Assembly: GCF_021130785.1 (NCBI RefSeq)
Contig: NC_060213.1
Coordinates: 114,158,501-114,222,500, forward strand
From: Homalodisca vitripennis
Taxonomy: Eukaryota > Arthropoda > Insecta > Hemiptera > Cicadellidae
Direction of reading: 5' to 3'
DNA: 64,000 bases
Part shown: positions 1-13,367 of the stretch, piece by piece
Layout: every line of letters begins with the position of its first letter
How positions within the stretch are numbered: the stretch's first letter is position 1
Program-made: the position numbers and the translations under genes
The notes under the pieces: generated by a model
What the model saw: only the letters and a program-made list of their open reading frames with translations
Databases searched by the model: none
Told to the model about the DNA's origin: nothing

Positions 1-197
1 ATAAATGAAGAAATACTGGCACACGTTCTGTCTCTTCTCAGTAATGAAAACTTTCTTTAAGTAAACGAGCATTACTATAGCTTATAACAGAGTATGTAGT
101 GTCATATTTATGTTACACAATTCTAATTCTCATACACTTGTCCTTGATGTACACAAACAAAAAATTACTATTTATAAGTTATAAATAAAGTAATGAC

Positions 198-200
<3 letters not shown>

Positions 201-231
<31 letters not shown>
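201..231. repeat. TA dinucleotide microsatellite
   Basis: An uninterrupted run of alternating T and A lies inside duplication unit A and is absent at the matching place in unit B. Confidence 0.9.
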
Positions 232-234
<3 letters not shown>

Positions 235-628
235 ATTTTAAAAAGGAAATTTACTAACCATTGAATTAACTAAATTCCTACTCTCTCCCATTTCTCTCTC
301 ACACTGCTACTCACATTCTAGCAAGCAATTCCCTTAAAAATCATTTTAATTTCTTACATTTTATAAACTGCACCTAACATTTATTTATGTAGCGTATATA
401 TATAATTATTTTTCATGCTTATTAAAGTACTGTTACTCCTTTATTAGATCGTACTCAACACATATTTGTTCTTTAATCAATAATTGTTTATTTAACATTT
501 AGATTTATTTGATCATTTTTACATTTTTCCAAAGACTCCTGAAAAAGGCCAAATGCCTCTTTTTAGATTGTCATATTTTCACTACTTTACAAAATAAAGT
601 GAGCGTAGCCATTTACTCTATCAATGTG

Positions 629-727
629 AATATTCAATCAATGTCAATACGTCTATCTATACTATATTGACGATTGCGATGTACTTTTGTGTACCTTATG
701 CAATAAAAAGAATTGAATTGAATTGAA
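629..727 (+). mobile_element. 5'-truncated LINE 3' end with ATTGA-type tail
   Basis: About 100 bp interrupts a sequence that is continuous in unit B near 8155-8180. It ends with gcaataaaaa followed by short tandem gaattgaattgaattgaat. A 3' end of this kind, a few tandem copies of a pentamer after an A-rich stretch, is characteristic of CR1/Jockey-type LINEs. No coding part remains. The boundary calls rest on comparison with unit B. Confidence 0.55.
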
Positions 728-2900
728 TCAACACTTCCCTTATATTTGTAATGGTATGAGGTACAGTACAAGTGTATTTACTGAATGTTGCAATCCTGTG
801 TTGTTAAATAGTACAAGGATAAGCTACTTTAGTGTGAAATATACATGAACTAATTTTCTTCTTACAAAACATCATTTTCTTCGTTGATGTACTTTTCCAG
901 TTTCCGTAAAAGGAGCCATCCTACGTACTTCTCCTGTGAGATGAATAAGGGAACTATAAAGGAAGGTAATGGCCTGCCTTTATCATATCACTCCGTCCGT
1001 CCATTCACGTGTTGTTTTACATTCCCTTATATTGTTCTTATAAAGTGCTTCCGTACCGCATTGTTTGAATTTTTAACGCATTACACCACAATTTTGTTTT
1101 GTACATTTTTGTGAACTTAACATGTTTCAGGTAGCTTGATAATAAATTAAAATTTGGATTCCTTGTATAAAAGACATACATTGGTGTAATGACGGGAAAC
1201 TGTGCGTCATCTAAATGTTTACAGGTACATTGTAGATATAGAGATAAGGTTTACTAAAGAATAGCGGAGTACAATCCTCCAACGGTTTAGTAAACATCCT
1301 GTAAGTGGGTGGACGAAATGATTTTTGTTGCTGATACGACAATACCAAGATTGTTCAATTAACTAAATTACTTTGCCAAATTCCAGAAACCCAGGTGAAT
1401 GGAAAAGGCTATACCAATATTACCTTATGGTGCATAAAATATTAACGTGGAGTGAACATGTTGCTAAGGAAGCAAAGAAATAGGAATGTTCTCCTAACCG
1501 GAAGATCAGCGATAAGCCTTCAATCGGACAAGAGATGTTGACTTTACGCAAAGATCAGAATTTTCCTTAATATTTGCTTGCTGTAATGGAATGGCCTTGA
1601 ATAGACAATAAAATTATCAGAGCTTACATAAGATAAGCTAGGAACATGTTACTCCTCCCTGAAGAAGTGTCTGTTGAATCAAGAAGATTGTGTGCAGGAA
1701 ACAAAAAGTGATGGATATAAGACGAAAATTGGAACTGCAGTCGCAGCGTAGTATCAAAAATGCGGCAATATATTTATGAAGGTTTTTGGGGAAATACTAC
1801 GATCTTCTAAAGCCGGCGGTACTGGCAGCCATCTGGATTGTAGACCACTAAGAGCAATGTTAAACCTAATTGTTTTAAAGATATAATGAATATTGACGCA
1901 TCCAAAAGTTATGGGTTTTCCACATTTTTTAAAATTATTCAGAAAATAAATTCCAAAACATTTCTGTACTTAATCTTTTAAATATTAAAAAAGAATGCAT
2001 TAAAAAAACTCAAATTTTTTCGGTCATGTATGTATTATACCGTTAAAATGAAACATCTTCCATAACGCAACGATAGAAAATAACTGCATAAAAAAAGCAT
2101 GAGGATTAACATTGTACTTATAGAATAAGTTCAAATTCAGACGGCAATTACTTTTTTGTCATTATATTTGTTATAGGGATGGTACAAGTAGGATAGCTCT
2201 CTTTATCTTTAGATAATCACTGTCAGACAACAATAAAAAAAGGATCCCCTCCAAACTAGTTCTTGAGTGCCAGACATACAAGAAACTGTATAGTAATTAC
2301 TGATATTGCTTTTTGGCATACAAAAATAAAGAAAATGAAATTTCAGATAAACCTTTCAAGACAGAGGCAATATAGCCTAAACATTAATTTACATTACCTT
2401 TGACGTGAAAGATGCATGCATATTCTGACTGGCGTGTTAGCGACTTGGTTTTCTTTCAGATTAGGAAAATAATAAGAATAAGGCATTTAAATGTATGAAA
2501 CTTCTTTTGGAGTTGATTTGCAGGATGTAAAAACGCTTTAAGGTGCATCTATAACACAATGCGCAGCAGCATTTAATGCTTCCGGCCTTGAAATATTATT
2601 GAAATATAATTCTTTCTATAACTTATTATGTTTTGTGAAAAAATGTTTATGTTTTGAAGACACTGATATATTGGTTAGGTATCGTTAAGCTTAAAAATGC
2701 TTTGAATAGATAAACAATCTGAAGCACGGAAATTAACAGAAGTAAACTTCGTAAATATATTTTATTGTAAATTGTCAGAAAATTCATCCCTTGCCATTTA
2801 TTGGTCTATCAAAAAACATATAACGATCGATTGTGGAACATATAATTGGCATTAATTACTGCATTTAGTTTTACATTCTCTATGAGATCGCTTATTTTTG

Positions 2901-5107
2901 TTTACAAAAAAGATATTCGTCCTCTCAGTTAACCAGATCTTGGGCTTTCTAACAGTATGCGAAGATTAGGCGACGTACTAAATCCCCAAGATCTATATCT
3001 AGAGCCATTCTTTCAACCACGATGCGCTTATACACAAAACCACTCCAGTCCAATACTACCCGTACGAACTTTGTAAACAGCTTTTGTCTACGTCACATTA
3101 CAAGTTGAAACATATTACTTCTCGACCCATTTGGCATGAAACGACGGCTCAACTTACACAATATCTGAATCTTTCATTCTAATTTTGTGGGTCAAGTCCT
3201 CCCGCTGTGACATTGCCCACTTGTTTTCCCAATAATATAAACATTCTTCTACATTTTTATTCCGATTGTAAAAAAACATTAAATGATGTTTACTCATGAT
3301 AATTATTACATCATGATAACATTGGCATTTAACAAAATTACTTACCTTACGATTATATTGAATAATCCATTCTTATTACTTTAACTTAATACCACATGTA
3401 AGACATTAAACAAATTCATTGTTCGGATGGTTCTCTATTTCCTTAGGCCTTAATGACGACAAGATTTAACTTTAAAAATTTTCAAATAAAGAAAATTCTA
3501 ATGTACAACTAATCCTAATACAGACATACGAGGCCATTTAATTCCGCAATATCATAATAGGGTAAGATTATTCTCAAACATACATAAGATTGCTAAGATA
3601 TACTACGGGCTTCCTTACTATGCATTACATTTACATTTTACAACATCTTCCCATTCTTTCATACTCCTAATGCTACAGATTATCTTAGGATGGATAAAAC
3701 AAGTTATTCAAAACAGCAACAATATAAATGAGTCAGCCTACTCATCTGTACTTGGCTAATATTGCATAAATGTAAATGCACTTTTTTGTACTAATTTGTA
3801 CTAATCCATAAGACACCTTCTACAGTATATATTGTATAATATAAATAATTGGAATAACTACTGTCCAGCATACAACACTAAAAGGAAATATTTATCATGC
3901 TTGAATTTTCCTGATGATTTGAGTCTTAGGCCACATAAGTACAAAAATACGATTTACCTTACAGACGGGGAATGTTTCATATTTTAGTGATTGTATCGGT
4001 ATATGATCACGCCTTGATGTATATACTGTATACAAGTTTTCGATATAGCGAAGCGTCGAACCAGCTACATACGTTGGGCTTGGCACTGTGCCAGAGATCA
4101 ATGTCTTTACTACCATTTATATTTACATTGTCTTCATATTCCCACATTCTTACATGACCAGACTTACCAAACTACCATTTAATTTAGCAAATTTCTGTTT
4201 CAGGGAGTTTTTATTTTAAGTCATTAAAATTTCCACAGCACACTGTACACTTTCCTTATGAAACCGTTTTTAAGATACTGAAAATTATTGCTATGCTCTT
4301 GTTAATAGTACAGGAAAACTAAAAAAACTTTCTTAACGAATTTCAAACCTCCCATAATAGAAATATTTAACTATGTGTAACAATTGCTATAATCGAAAAT
4401 CTACTAATCAAATATTTTTAGAAGAATATTTCTTATTATAACTCAAGACTGTATGGTGTGTAACTATTTACAGGTAAAAAAAAGGTAAACAACTTTTTTA
4501 TATAATAATTTTAATAACACCGTTCGGTGCTTTCTAGGGCATTAAAGTCTTATTGGAGGACGTTTTAGACGAGTTCTGTTAGTAGATTAGATTTAGTCCA
4601 GATTAGATTGTAACACTAAATGACTCCAACGGATGTCACGTAATAAACACATTTACTAACATAATTAATAGCATTTCATTATGTTAAAGAAATAGATTTA
4701 CACATAAATCAAAGTAGTATCATTATTTTTGTGTTGACGATCCTGTGTATTTAAAAAACTGACGTATTTTGAAAGTGGGTATACGAATATATGTAAGGCC
4801 TCAGAGAAAGAAATATACTTCTCTGTGGTAAGTCTTGCAGCGGAAATGGCAACTGTAACACAAGACAGGTCCCGACGTAAACATAACATCCGGTTTGTGT
4901 CTGCCATAAACTAAATTCTCCAATATATTTATGCAATGCCACAAGGAAAATACTTTCTGTATATCGATATCGGCTTCATTTATTAGGGTTTTTATCTCCA
5001 TATCATCCTATCTCTTAATATTAACCCTTTTGACATAGGAACAATAATCCACGTTATGAAAAATAAAGCCAAGGGACTACTTTTAGGAGTACTTCGTCGT
5101 GAGGGTC
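2901..5107. other. AT-rich non-coding stretch
   Basis: No ORF with a recognisable motif, no tandem repeat and no mobile-element end is visible. The short ORFs in both strands at 3895-5180 overlap one another in different frames and look like chance. A small hairpin (aacaccg ttcg cggtgct-like, near 4516) is the only local structure noticed. Confidence 0.5.
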
Positions 5108-5811
5108 GTAAACAAAATAGTGGCAACACTGCACATACTCGCACTAGTGTAATGTTGGCATCTCTCTGCCCCAGACACAAATTGGCTACACAGTCGAGAG
5201 CTCTTGCTTAAACCCTTCGCTTCATACTCCTGTTAGCAACACGCCCTACAGCTACAATGTAGTTTTACCTGGTTATTTCCTGTAAACAAAATAGTGGCAA
5301 CACTGCACATACTCGCACTAGTGTAATGTTGGCATCTCTGCCCCAGACACAAATTGGCTACACAGTCGAGAGCTCTTGCTTAAACCCTTCGCTTCATACT
5401 CCTGTTAGCAACAAGCCCTACAGCTACAATGTAGTTTTACATGGTTATTTCCTGTAAAACAAAATATTGGCAACACTGCACATACTCGCACTAGTGTAAT
5501 GTTGGCATCTCTCTGCCTCAGACACAAATTGGCTACACTGTCGAGAGCTCTTGCTTAAACCCTTCGCTTCACATAGCAGCATACTCCTGTTAGCAACACG
5601 CCCTACAGCTACAATGTAGTTTTACCTGGTTATTTCCTGTAAACAAAATAGTGGCAACACTGCACATACTCGCACTAGTGTAATGTTGGCATCTCTGCCC
5701 CAGACACAAATTGGCTACACAGTCGAGAGCTCTTGCTTAAACCCTTCGCTTCATACTCCTGTTAGCAACACGCCCTACAGCTACAATGTAGTTTTACCTG
5801 GTTATTTCCTG
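5108..5811. repeat. Tandem array, four ~172-185 bp units
   Basis: Four head-to-tail copies begin at gtaaacaaaatagtggc-type sequence at about 5108, 5282, 5454 and 5639. The spacings are 174, 172 and 185 bp; the longer third unit carries an 11-bp insert (acatagcagc region). Copies are nearly identical, which implies recent amplification. Each unit contains gtcgagagctcttgc and ctacaatgtag, a near-palindrome. It could be a young satellite or part of a larger dispersed repeat. No protein is encoded. Confidence 0.9.
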
Positions 5812-7560
5812 GAATGTAGGACATTTTTTGTGATTTTTAAATATCACATTTGACTCGAGAAGTATATTTTCAATGTCATAAAAGAATGTTTTTAGGTAGT
5901 TACAATATAATCTTAAGTTCTGCATGAATGGGTATAAGTTGCTATTAATGTTTCTATACTTCTAGGCGGTTGATGAAATATCATAAACAAAATCAAAAAC
6001 ATACTGGATACGTATATGTTTGGATTCTTAACATAATTCCTAATATATAAATTCAAAGGAATAATAAAAAAAAAAACGATGATTAATTATATTACTTTAC
6101 CAGGAGTTTACTGCTAACAAATTTCTTATTTACTGTCTTAGATGTTATAACATTTTTAATGATTAGTACTTCAGATTTCCGAATTAACAACAACGCAAAT
6201 TTTAATTTATTTTCATCGTGAAAAATATAGTGTTTGGGAACCATTTGAAAAATGATTTACAGAAGAACATCTATTACGTAAGAATGATGTAATTCCAATA
6301 TAATAGTTTACAGGCTATTCTATAAATATAAGAAAACATATGAGCAGTATCATAAACTAAGGCTGCCAATAAATAAACAATTGTAAAACAATTTTTTTTT
6401 TAAAGATAAATAACTGAAAAATATATTTCAGCCGAGATTTATATGTTGGTGACGAATAAAGACACATTTTATTACGATAATTTTTACTCAGTACTGAAAT
6501 ACTCATAATAAAAAACGATGATCTTGTCTCGCAGATACACTCAGAATTCGGGGGTTCAAGATTGCTGTAAGTACCAACTTTTATGTCCTTACTGTAACAA
6601 AATTAGATTTTGCAAGACGCAATATTTCGTAAAAACTATTTTCCAAAACTTCCTTTTCCTTCAATAAATCTTTCGAACTTGGATGATACATATGTTTACT
6701 TACACTGAACTCACTGTATTATATTTTCCCAACATGTAAACACGAAACCTGTTAACCGTTATCAACATTTTGGGCATTTAATTTATTTCAATTGTTGTGG
6801 TTCTATTACAATACACAATAAAATTAATGACAACTAAGCCTTCTCTCAATTTTGACAAATTTTAGCTCACGATATCTTTTTCATTATTTGAATTGCTATA
6901 ATAGCTCAAGCTCTAAGCTAAATATATGTTTATCCTTGCTAACTGAACATATAGATTTTATGAATCTAAAATTATGTTCTAACATTAATAAGTTTATCGA
7001 CATCAAATTTATCATTCAATATAACATTTTTATGGCAGGGGGTGTAGGCAAACTTATTGTTATGGAACAGATTCATAGAACTGCTAAGAGGTAATATGAT
7101 CGATATAAAGAAATCCGGATCAGCTGGATCAGTATGTTAGTGACTGTTTCAAAGGTATATAGATTAACAACCGATTAAAAATGTAATTTTCGATAGCCGA
7201 GAAGATGATTATGTGAGCAGGTCGTTGTTACATTGACGAGGAAAGCTGTTAACTATCAACCTAAATACGAAATAAAATAGCTAGTTTCATGGCAGAGGAG
7301 ATTATCGTGTCTTAAAATTAGAAAAATCCAGAATCTCAGTTGTACATTGTCTGTCATAATATTTATTTAGTTTTAGTGATTTCGTTCTTCATATTATTAA
7401 TTAAATGAGAGACTATGGTCACCGAAAGAGAGCACGTGCGCATGTACTATAAAGTAGCCATGTTTAATAGACCAACCATCGTTGAACCATCGATGACCTG
7501 AGGCAATAATTCAGTCCCCCGCAAAGACCGAGAGGGCAATATTCATCCAGTAGGCTCGGA
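5812..7560. other. AT-rich non-coding stretch
   Basis: Nothing recognisable was found. The longest ORF (6852-7094, 80 codons) has no domain, no supporting context and a composition like its surroundings, so it is not called as a gene. Confidence 0.5.
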
Positions 7561-7965
7561 ATAAATAAAGATATACGGGCACATATTCTGTCTCTTTTCA
7601 GTTCTCAGTAAGGAAAACTTTCTTGAAGCAATCATGCAATATTATAGCATACGTACGAGTACGTAGTGTCATATTTAGTTGCACAATTCTAATTACTAAT
7701 ACACGTTTCCTTGAAGTAAACAAAAAGATTTAATATTGACAAGGAAATAAAGTAAATGTTGACTAAAAATTTTTAGAATTATACATATATCGTCTCAGTT
7801 AAAAAAATATACTAAAAATTAAAAAAAAAGATCTCTACTCTCTCCCATTTCCTCTCACAATGCTACTTACATTCCAGCAAGGAATTCACTTAAAATTTCT
7901 TTTATTCTTTTTAAAATTAAAATTTCCTAACCTGCAACATTTATTTGTGTAGTGTATATATATAA

Positions 7966-8135
7966 TATATGTATATACGTATGTATATATAAATTAATTA
8001 AATATGTATAAATGGAAATAGCCGAATTTAATTTTTTCAATAAACATTGAATCACAAAAAGGACTTGCTCCGCCTGGACTCGAACCCGGATCTCCCACTT
8101 GCCGGGTGAATGTGCTACCATTACACCACAGAGCC
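7966..8135 (-). repeat. tRNA-derived SINE, minus-strand copy
   Basis: The minus strand reads a 70-nt tRNA-like head at 8135-8066, followed by a tail (cttttt, then gtttattgaaa, then an A/T run) that also follows the four plus-strand copies at 35966, 40851, 45714 and 50611. The head has a D-arm, an anticodon arm with GGC in the anticodon position, and a T-arm with GTTCGAGTC. The T-stem has one mismatch, and C rather than U precedes the anticodon. Shared flanking tail sequence shows a dispersed SINE family rather than an isolated functional tRNA gene. The downstream TA-rich run fits a SINE 3' end. Confidence 0.7.
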
Positions 8136-8340
8136 TTATGATTTTTTATTACTCTATCAGTGCCGATGTGAACTGAAATGGTCCTTATATTTGTAATGGT
8201 TTAAGGTCCAGTACAAATGTGTTTACTGAATATTGCAGTCCTGTTTTGTGAAATACAAAGATAAGCTACTACTTTTAGTGAAACATATACATGATAGTAC
8301 TTTACAAAGTAACGTGGACGTGGCCATTTAGTCTATCAGT

Positions 8341-9060
8341 ACCAATGTGGACCGAAAACGGCCTTTATAGTTCTAATGGCATAGAGAACAGTTCAAAGGT
8401 ATTTACTGAATACTACAGTCTTATTATGCTGAATTCACAGATTAGGTCATTTTAGTGGAAACCAATGTGAACCGAAAACTGCCTTTATAGTTCTAATGGT
8501 ATAGAGAACAGTTCAAAGGTATTTACTGAATACTACAGTCTTATTATGCTGAATACACAGATTAGGTCATTTTAGTGGAAACCAATGTGAACCGAAAACG
8601 GCCTTTATAGTTCTAATGGCATAGAGAACAGTTCAAAGGTATTTACTGAATACTACAGTCTTATTATGCTGAATTCACAGATTAGGTCATTTTAGTGGAA
8701 ACCAATGTGAACCGAAAACGGCCTTTATAGTTCTAATGGCATAGAGAACAGTTCAAAGGTATCTACTGAATACTACAGTCTTATTATGCTGAATACACAG
8801 ATTAGGTCATTTTAGTGGAAACCAATGTGAACCGAAAACTGCCTTTATAGTTCTAATGTTATAGAGAACATTTCAAAGGTATTTACTGAATACTACAGTC
8901 TTATTATGCTGAATACACAGATTAGGTCATTTTAGTGGAAACCAATGTGAACCGAAAACTGCCTTTATAGTTCTAATGTTATAGAGAACATTTCAAAGGT
9001 ATTTACTGAATACTACAGTCTTATTATGCTGAATACACAGATTAGGTAATTTTAGTGGAA
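8341..9060. repeat. Tandem array, six 120-bp units
   Basis: Six consecutive units of exactly 120 bp begin with accaatgtg at 8341, 8461, 8581, 8701, 8821 and 8941. They differ by a few substitutions only (for example ggc/ggt/gtt near unit position 40). A diverged unit precedes the array (about 8150-8340), and the duplicate locus near 730-850 has a single unit. The absence of indels between units argues for recent unequal exchange or slippage. No ORF runs through the array. Confidence 0.95.
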
Positions 9061-10600
9061 ATTATACTCGAGCTTATTTTTTTCCTACAAAACATCATTT
9101 TCTTTGTTAACGGACTTTTCCAGTTTCCGTAAAAGGGGCCATCCTACTTCTCCTGTGGGATGAATAAGGGAACTATAAAGGAAGGTAATGGCCTGGCTTT
9201 ATCATATCAATACGTCCGTCCATTCACGTGTTGTTTTACATTCCCTTATAGTGTCCAACAGTGCCTTTGTTATTTTGCCGAGAAAGTGCTTCCGGACAGT
9301 TTTGTTTCCATTTTTAACGCTATTAACCAAAAGTAATTCTTGTAAACTTAGTTTCCTTGTATAAAGGTTCATACATTGGGTAATTATTGGAAACTGTGCG
9401 TTACAAGTTTACAAGTACATTGTAGATATGTGAATACGGTTTACTAAGAAAATAGCGGTAACAAGCCTCCCACTGTTTACTAAAAATCATGTAAGTGGGC
9501 GGATGAAATGATTTTTTTGGTGATAGGACGATATCAAGATTGTTTAATTTACTAAATTACTTTACCACATTCAAGCAATCCATGCGGAAGGAAAAGGCAA
9601 AACCAATGCTACCTGATATCTGGGAGTTATAGTGGATAAAATATTAACGTGGAGTGAAAATGTTGCTAAGGAAACAAACAAAAAAAAGGAAATGCTCTGT
9701 GAACCGGAAGAAGAGCGATTAGCTTTTAAGCGGATAAGTGACGTTGGCTCTATACAAAGATAAAAATTGTCATAATCTTTGCTAGTTACGCTAGCCATGA
9801 ACATAAAGTAAAATTATAAACACATATAAGAAAGCCTGAGAACATTTTATTGCTCCCGAAAGAAGTGGTTGATCAATCAAGAACAGTGATGGCTATAAGA
9901 AGAAATGTAAAGCAGGAATCTGAGTTTACTATCAATAATGCGGAAATATGTTTCTTCAATTTTAGGGAAACACTACGATTTTATGTAGCAGTTGTCCTGG
10001 TGGCTATCTTGATCCTAGCACCACAAGAACAACGATAAACCTGTTACTCTGTTACAACCTGATTTTCAGTCATAGAATTATAGAAGGTGTCTTAAAGATT
10101 TAATTATGAAGCATCTAAACGATGTGTAAAATATTTTCTATATTTTAAAAAATTATATACAAAATAAATCCCAATAATTTTTGTTCTTTACCGATTGGTT
10201 ACTTAAAAATTTTACACTTTACATAATAACCAATGAACGTTAGGACTCGTTTTAACTATGTCTTAAAAATTAGATATCTCCCATAACGCTACGTTCAAAA
10301 ATAAGGCCATGAGAGAGCATGAGGTTTAACATTACTGTTATGGGTCCTTCAATGCAGCCGGCTTCTACGTTTTTGTAAATATATTTCACATAGGGATGAT
10401 CCGAGAAGGATGGTTCTCTTTATCTTTAAATAATCACTGTCAGTCAACAATCAAGAGGATCATCACCAAACTAGTTCTTGAGTGGTAGAGATATAAGGAA
10501 CTGTCGATGGATCACTGCTAATACTCTTTGGCATGCAAAGTTGTTAGAAAATTCCAGATCAATTTTTAAGATGGAGGCAATATGGATACCGACATTTTCG

Positions 10601-13364
10601 AAACCTACTATCGAAGACTTTGCAAAATATGAAGAAATAAAACTTAAATAATGACGAAGTAACATTTTTTTACTTCAAAGCCACATTCGGATATGGGAGG
10701 TGCAGGAAAGAAGATCAACGAATTTGCAAAACTTTGGTTAAAGGTCTACTCTCAAGAAGAGAAAGAAACTGTTGTCCTGGAAGATTCTTAATTAGATCAG
10801 TGGTAGGTTTTCTCATAAAGCACAACTACTTTCAAAGCATTTTCATTTACCCTGATTTATATATAGCCCTTTATATTCCAATGCCCAATCCATGTTTTTC
10901 GTATTAGTGATATACCCAGAAAGGTATGGCATACTTAGACGAGTTCATTGGTGAATTTTAAGAAAGTGAGCTTTCTGTTAATTTAGTCATGCTGCTGAGA
11001 GTTGACCTTCATGTGAGAAAGGTGGAGATGGCTAAAGGATCAGAGTAGAATATCCTGGAGGAAATATTTAAAAATTTTACCCAATATCATATGTTATTAT
11101 GTAAGAAATATGATTACACAAATCGGTGTACCAAACCAGAACTAAACCTATCTGAGGAATATAATTCATTATTCTACATCCTACTGTACTACACTGAATA
11201 TCTGGAGTTTTCCTTTCAATAATTCAACATTCGTTTCTATATTTTTATAAAGGATCATAAGTGGCACCAGAATAGATCAAGTAAAAAAAGGATTGGCAGT
11301 ATTTTTTACATCCAGAGTTAATTCCAACAAATTCAATTTCAATACGTTCCAATCTGTTGATTCCTCATCTCTTTCTATCATTCCTAAAATATTAAAGGAA
11401 TGCAAGAATTTTAGGTATTGATAAAATACTAACCGTTTCAAACTGACTGATACATGAAGACAATTTTGCTCACTCATCAGATACAGTGTTGCTCTGTAAT
11501 GTAAGCATGTTACTAATAAGGATTTAGGGTAAAGGGATAATTTTTAACTGCGTCACAAAATATTTATAACAACTATAAGAAACACTGGATTGCAATCTAT
11601 ACAATACGATGAAGAGTTTCCTTTAAGTTTAACAATACATTGTAAGAGACAGATCACCAAGAATGGCAACTTTTGGATCCAATCAGAGATTTTACTCATA
11701 CTGAGGGTTGAAAAAGTTTTACAATATACTCGTATCTACAACGACATATTGACAGCTAACTCCGAACTACTCGTGTTTACTTCTTGAAAGCTCCAGTACA
11801 AAAACTCGGTTTGGCTGTGGCAGGAGATTGGGAGACGGAGAGAGTCTTTCAGACTTTCCTTTTCAGTGTTCGATTTTGCCACCCCACAACTGGGATGGTA
11901 TTCAATTTATCGAACAAGAGACGCAGACTCCTTGTACATTAATTATGTTTTTGTTTACTAGGTACATCAAACAATTTCGTCTGTGTAGTATTTATTTATT
12001 ACAAATTCCAATATTTAACGCAGACTGAAACTGAAAATACTTAAAATTGAAAATACAGGGGCAATGGCATAGATGATACCATGGCATTTATACTCATAAT
12101 CTGGAAATGTGTAGTGTTTTATTCGCCTAACTCCCTTGATACTTATAATACTTAACCGTGTTTTATTCATCTCACTCAATTCATAGAGACTCTTTTGATA
12201 CTCATCGTTTGTAAAGGTATTTGGAACAGTAAAAACCCATTTATTGAATATTCCTGTGTTTTTAATACATAGATTAGTTACTTTTCTCGGGTAATATAAG
12301 TCAACTCATTTTCTTCCTACAAAACAAAAACGCACAGTTAATCATGTTTTAATCACCTCACTCCCTTCTTACTGATAAGACTGAAACATCTTTTATTCAC
12401 CTGAATCCTTAATTCTGATTATACTGAATCCTATTTTTTCACTCGACTACCTTGATACTCGTAACACTAAACTATATTTTATTCTGTAGACTCCCTTGAT
12501 ACTCATAATAATGAACCGCTTTTTATTCACCCGACTCCTGCACTAGGGATAGGTGAACTGAGTACCTGGTTCTGTGCAACCTCTGCAGCTTTGGCGGTCA
12601 ACATATTTTTACTACTGCTTTCAAAAACCTTATCCATAAACCCTGTAAGTAACCAAGATCACGTAATCACGTAATAAATGATCAAAGCTATTTGAAATAT
12701 AATAGTAATTAATTAATGATGTGTTAAAAAAGTATTGATTTACACAAATGTCATTTATTGCAATGAACAAGTCTTATAGAATTTTGTGCTTAAAACTTAG
12801 CATCTTCCTTGAAATGATAAAAAAAACTAGAAATGTTAATAGAAGGGAATTTTCTCATACTTATTTTCAATGCAAGTTTTCTAGTTCTAACTCACCGCTT
12901 TATCCCATCAATCGGAGAACTGTGTCAAAACATGATGATGAATGAATGATTTCAAGGAATAACTGATATTATTATCTATTATTCACTCTTCAGCTACCCG
13001 TTGTACTGGTAGACTGAACTTTTCCACGCATCTTAAAACGTTCTATGTTAAGTAAGTCACCTTATTTTTCAGAATTATGATTTACAAGTTTAGTATAAGA
13101 CGTTACAATTGTTTCCCCTAAAAGTGCAAGGCTTACATAAGTTAGATTTAAAATACTCGTATCTAAATTCTTTTGAATTGCAAAGATCCAAAAATTCCCC
13201 CTTAGAATAATTTTATTTTTTGGTGATTTAATTTTTTTTTAATCACACACAAAATAAGTATAGGTAGCCTATAAGTAAAAAAGTTCAGAACAGCTAAATA
13301 TGTGGTATGTCGCAAGGAATGCTACCGGACACAATACTTACGGTATAGCGACAAAAGTGAAGAA
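10601..13364. other. Non-coding segment inserted within duplication unit B
   Basis: Absent from unit A. Apart from the degenerate repeats at 12070-12545 no element or gene is recognised. ORFs of 60-66 codons (11277-11477 minus, 11590-11787, 11828-12028) carry no motif. Confidence 0.45.
12070..12545. repeat. Degenerate tandem repeats of about 55-60 bp
   Basis: Variants of actcccttgatactcataatactgaaccgtgttttattcacc recur at least five times (about 12130, 12180, 12355, 12450 and 12490), with irregular spacing and divergence. This looks like a decayed minisatellite. Confidence 0.6.
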
Positions 13365-13367
13365 TTA

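Larger units (their letters stand above)
1..2900. repeat. Degenerate long direct duplication, unit A
   Basis: This stretch matches 7561-~10600 and then 14270-14760 in the same orientation, with many substitutions and indels. Shared anchors include the cttctgtctctt-type start, the block around 880-1030 (matching 9090-9240), the block 1150-1370 (matching 9355-9570) and the block 2205-2330 (matching 10420-10540). No convincing protein-coding gene is visible. Short ORFs such as 884-1114 have no family signature and are repeated in the other unit without frame conservation. I see it as an old segmental duplication or an unclassified interspersed repeat. Confidence 0.7.
7561..10600. repeat. Degenerate long direct duplication, unit B part 1
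   Basis: This is the second copy of the 1-~2400 segment. It differs by a SINE insertion near 7966-8135 and by expansion of one internal block into the 120-bp array at 8341-9060. Homology stops near 10600 and resumes at about 14270, so some 3.7 kb appears to have been inserted in this copy or lost from the other. Confidence 0.7.

Noticed and set aside
5108..5811. CRISPR-like array
   Set aside because: Whole units repeat without unique spacers and the context is eukaryotic.
6852..7094. 80-codon plus ORF
   Set aside because: No motif, no start context and AT-rich composition equal to the flanks.
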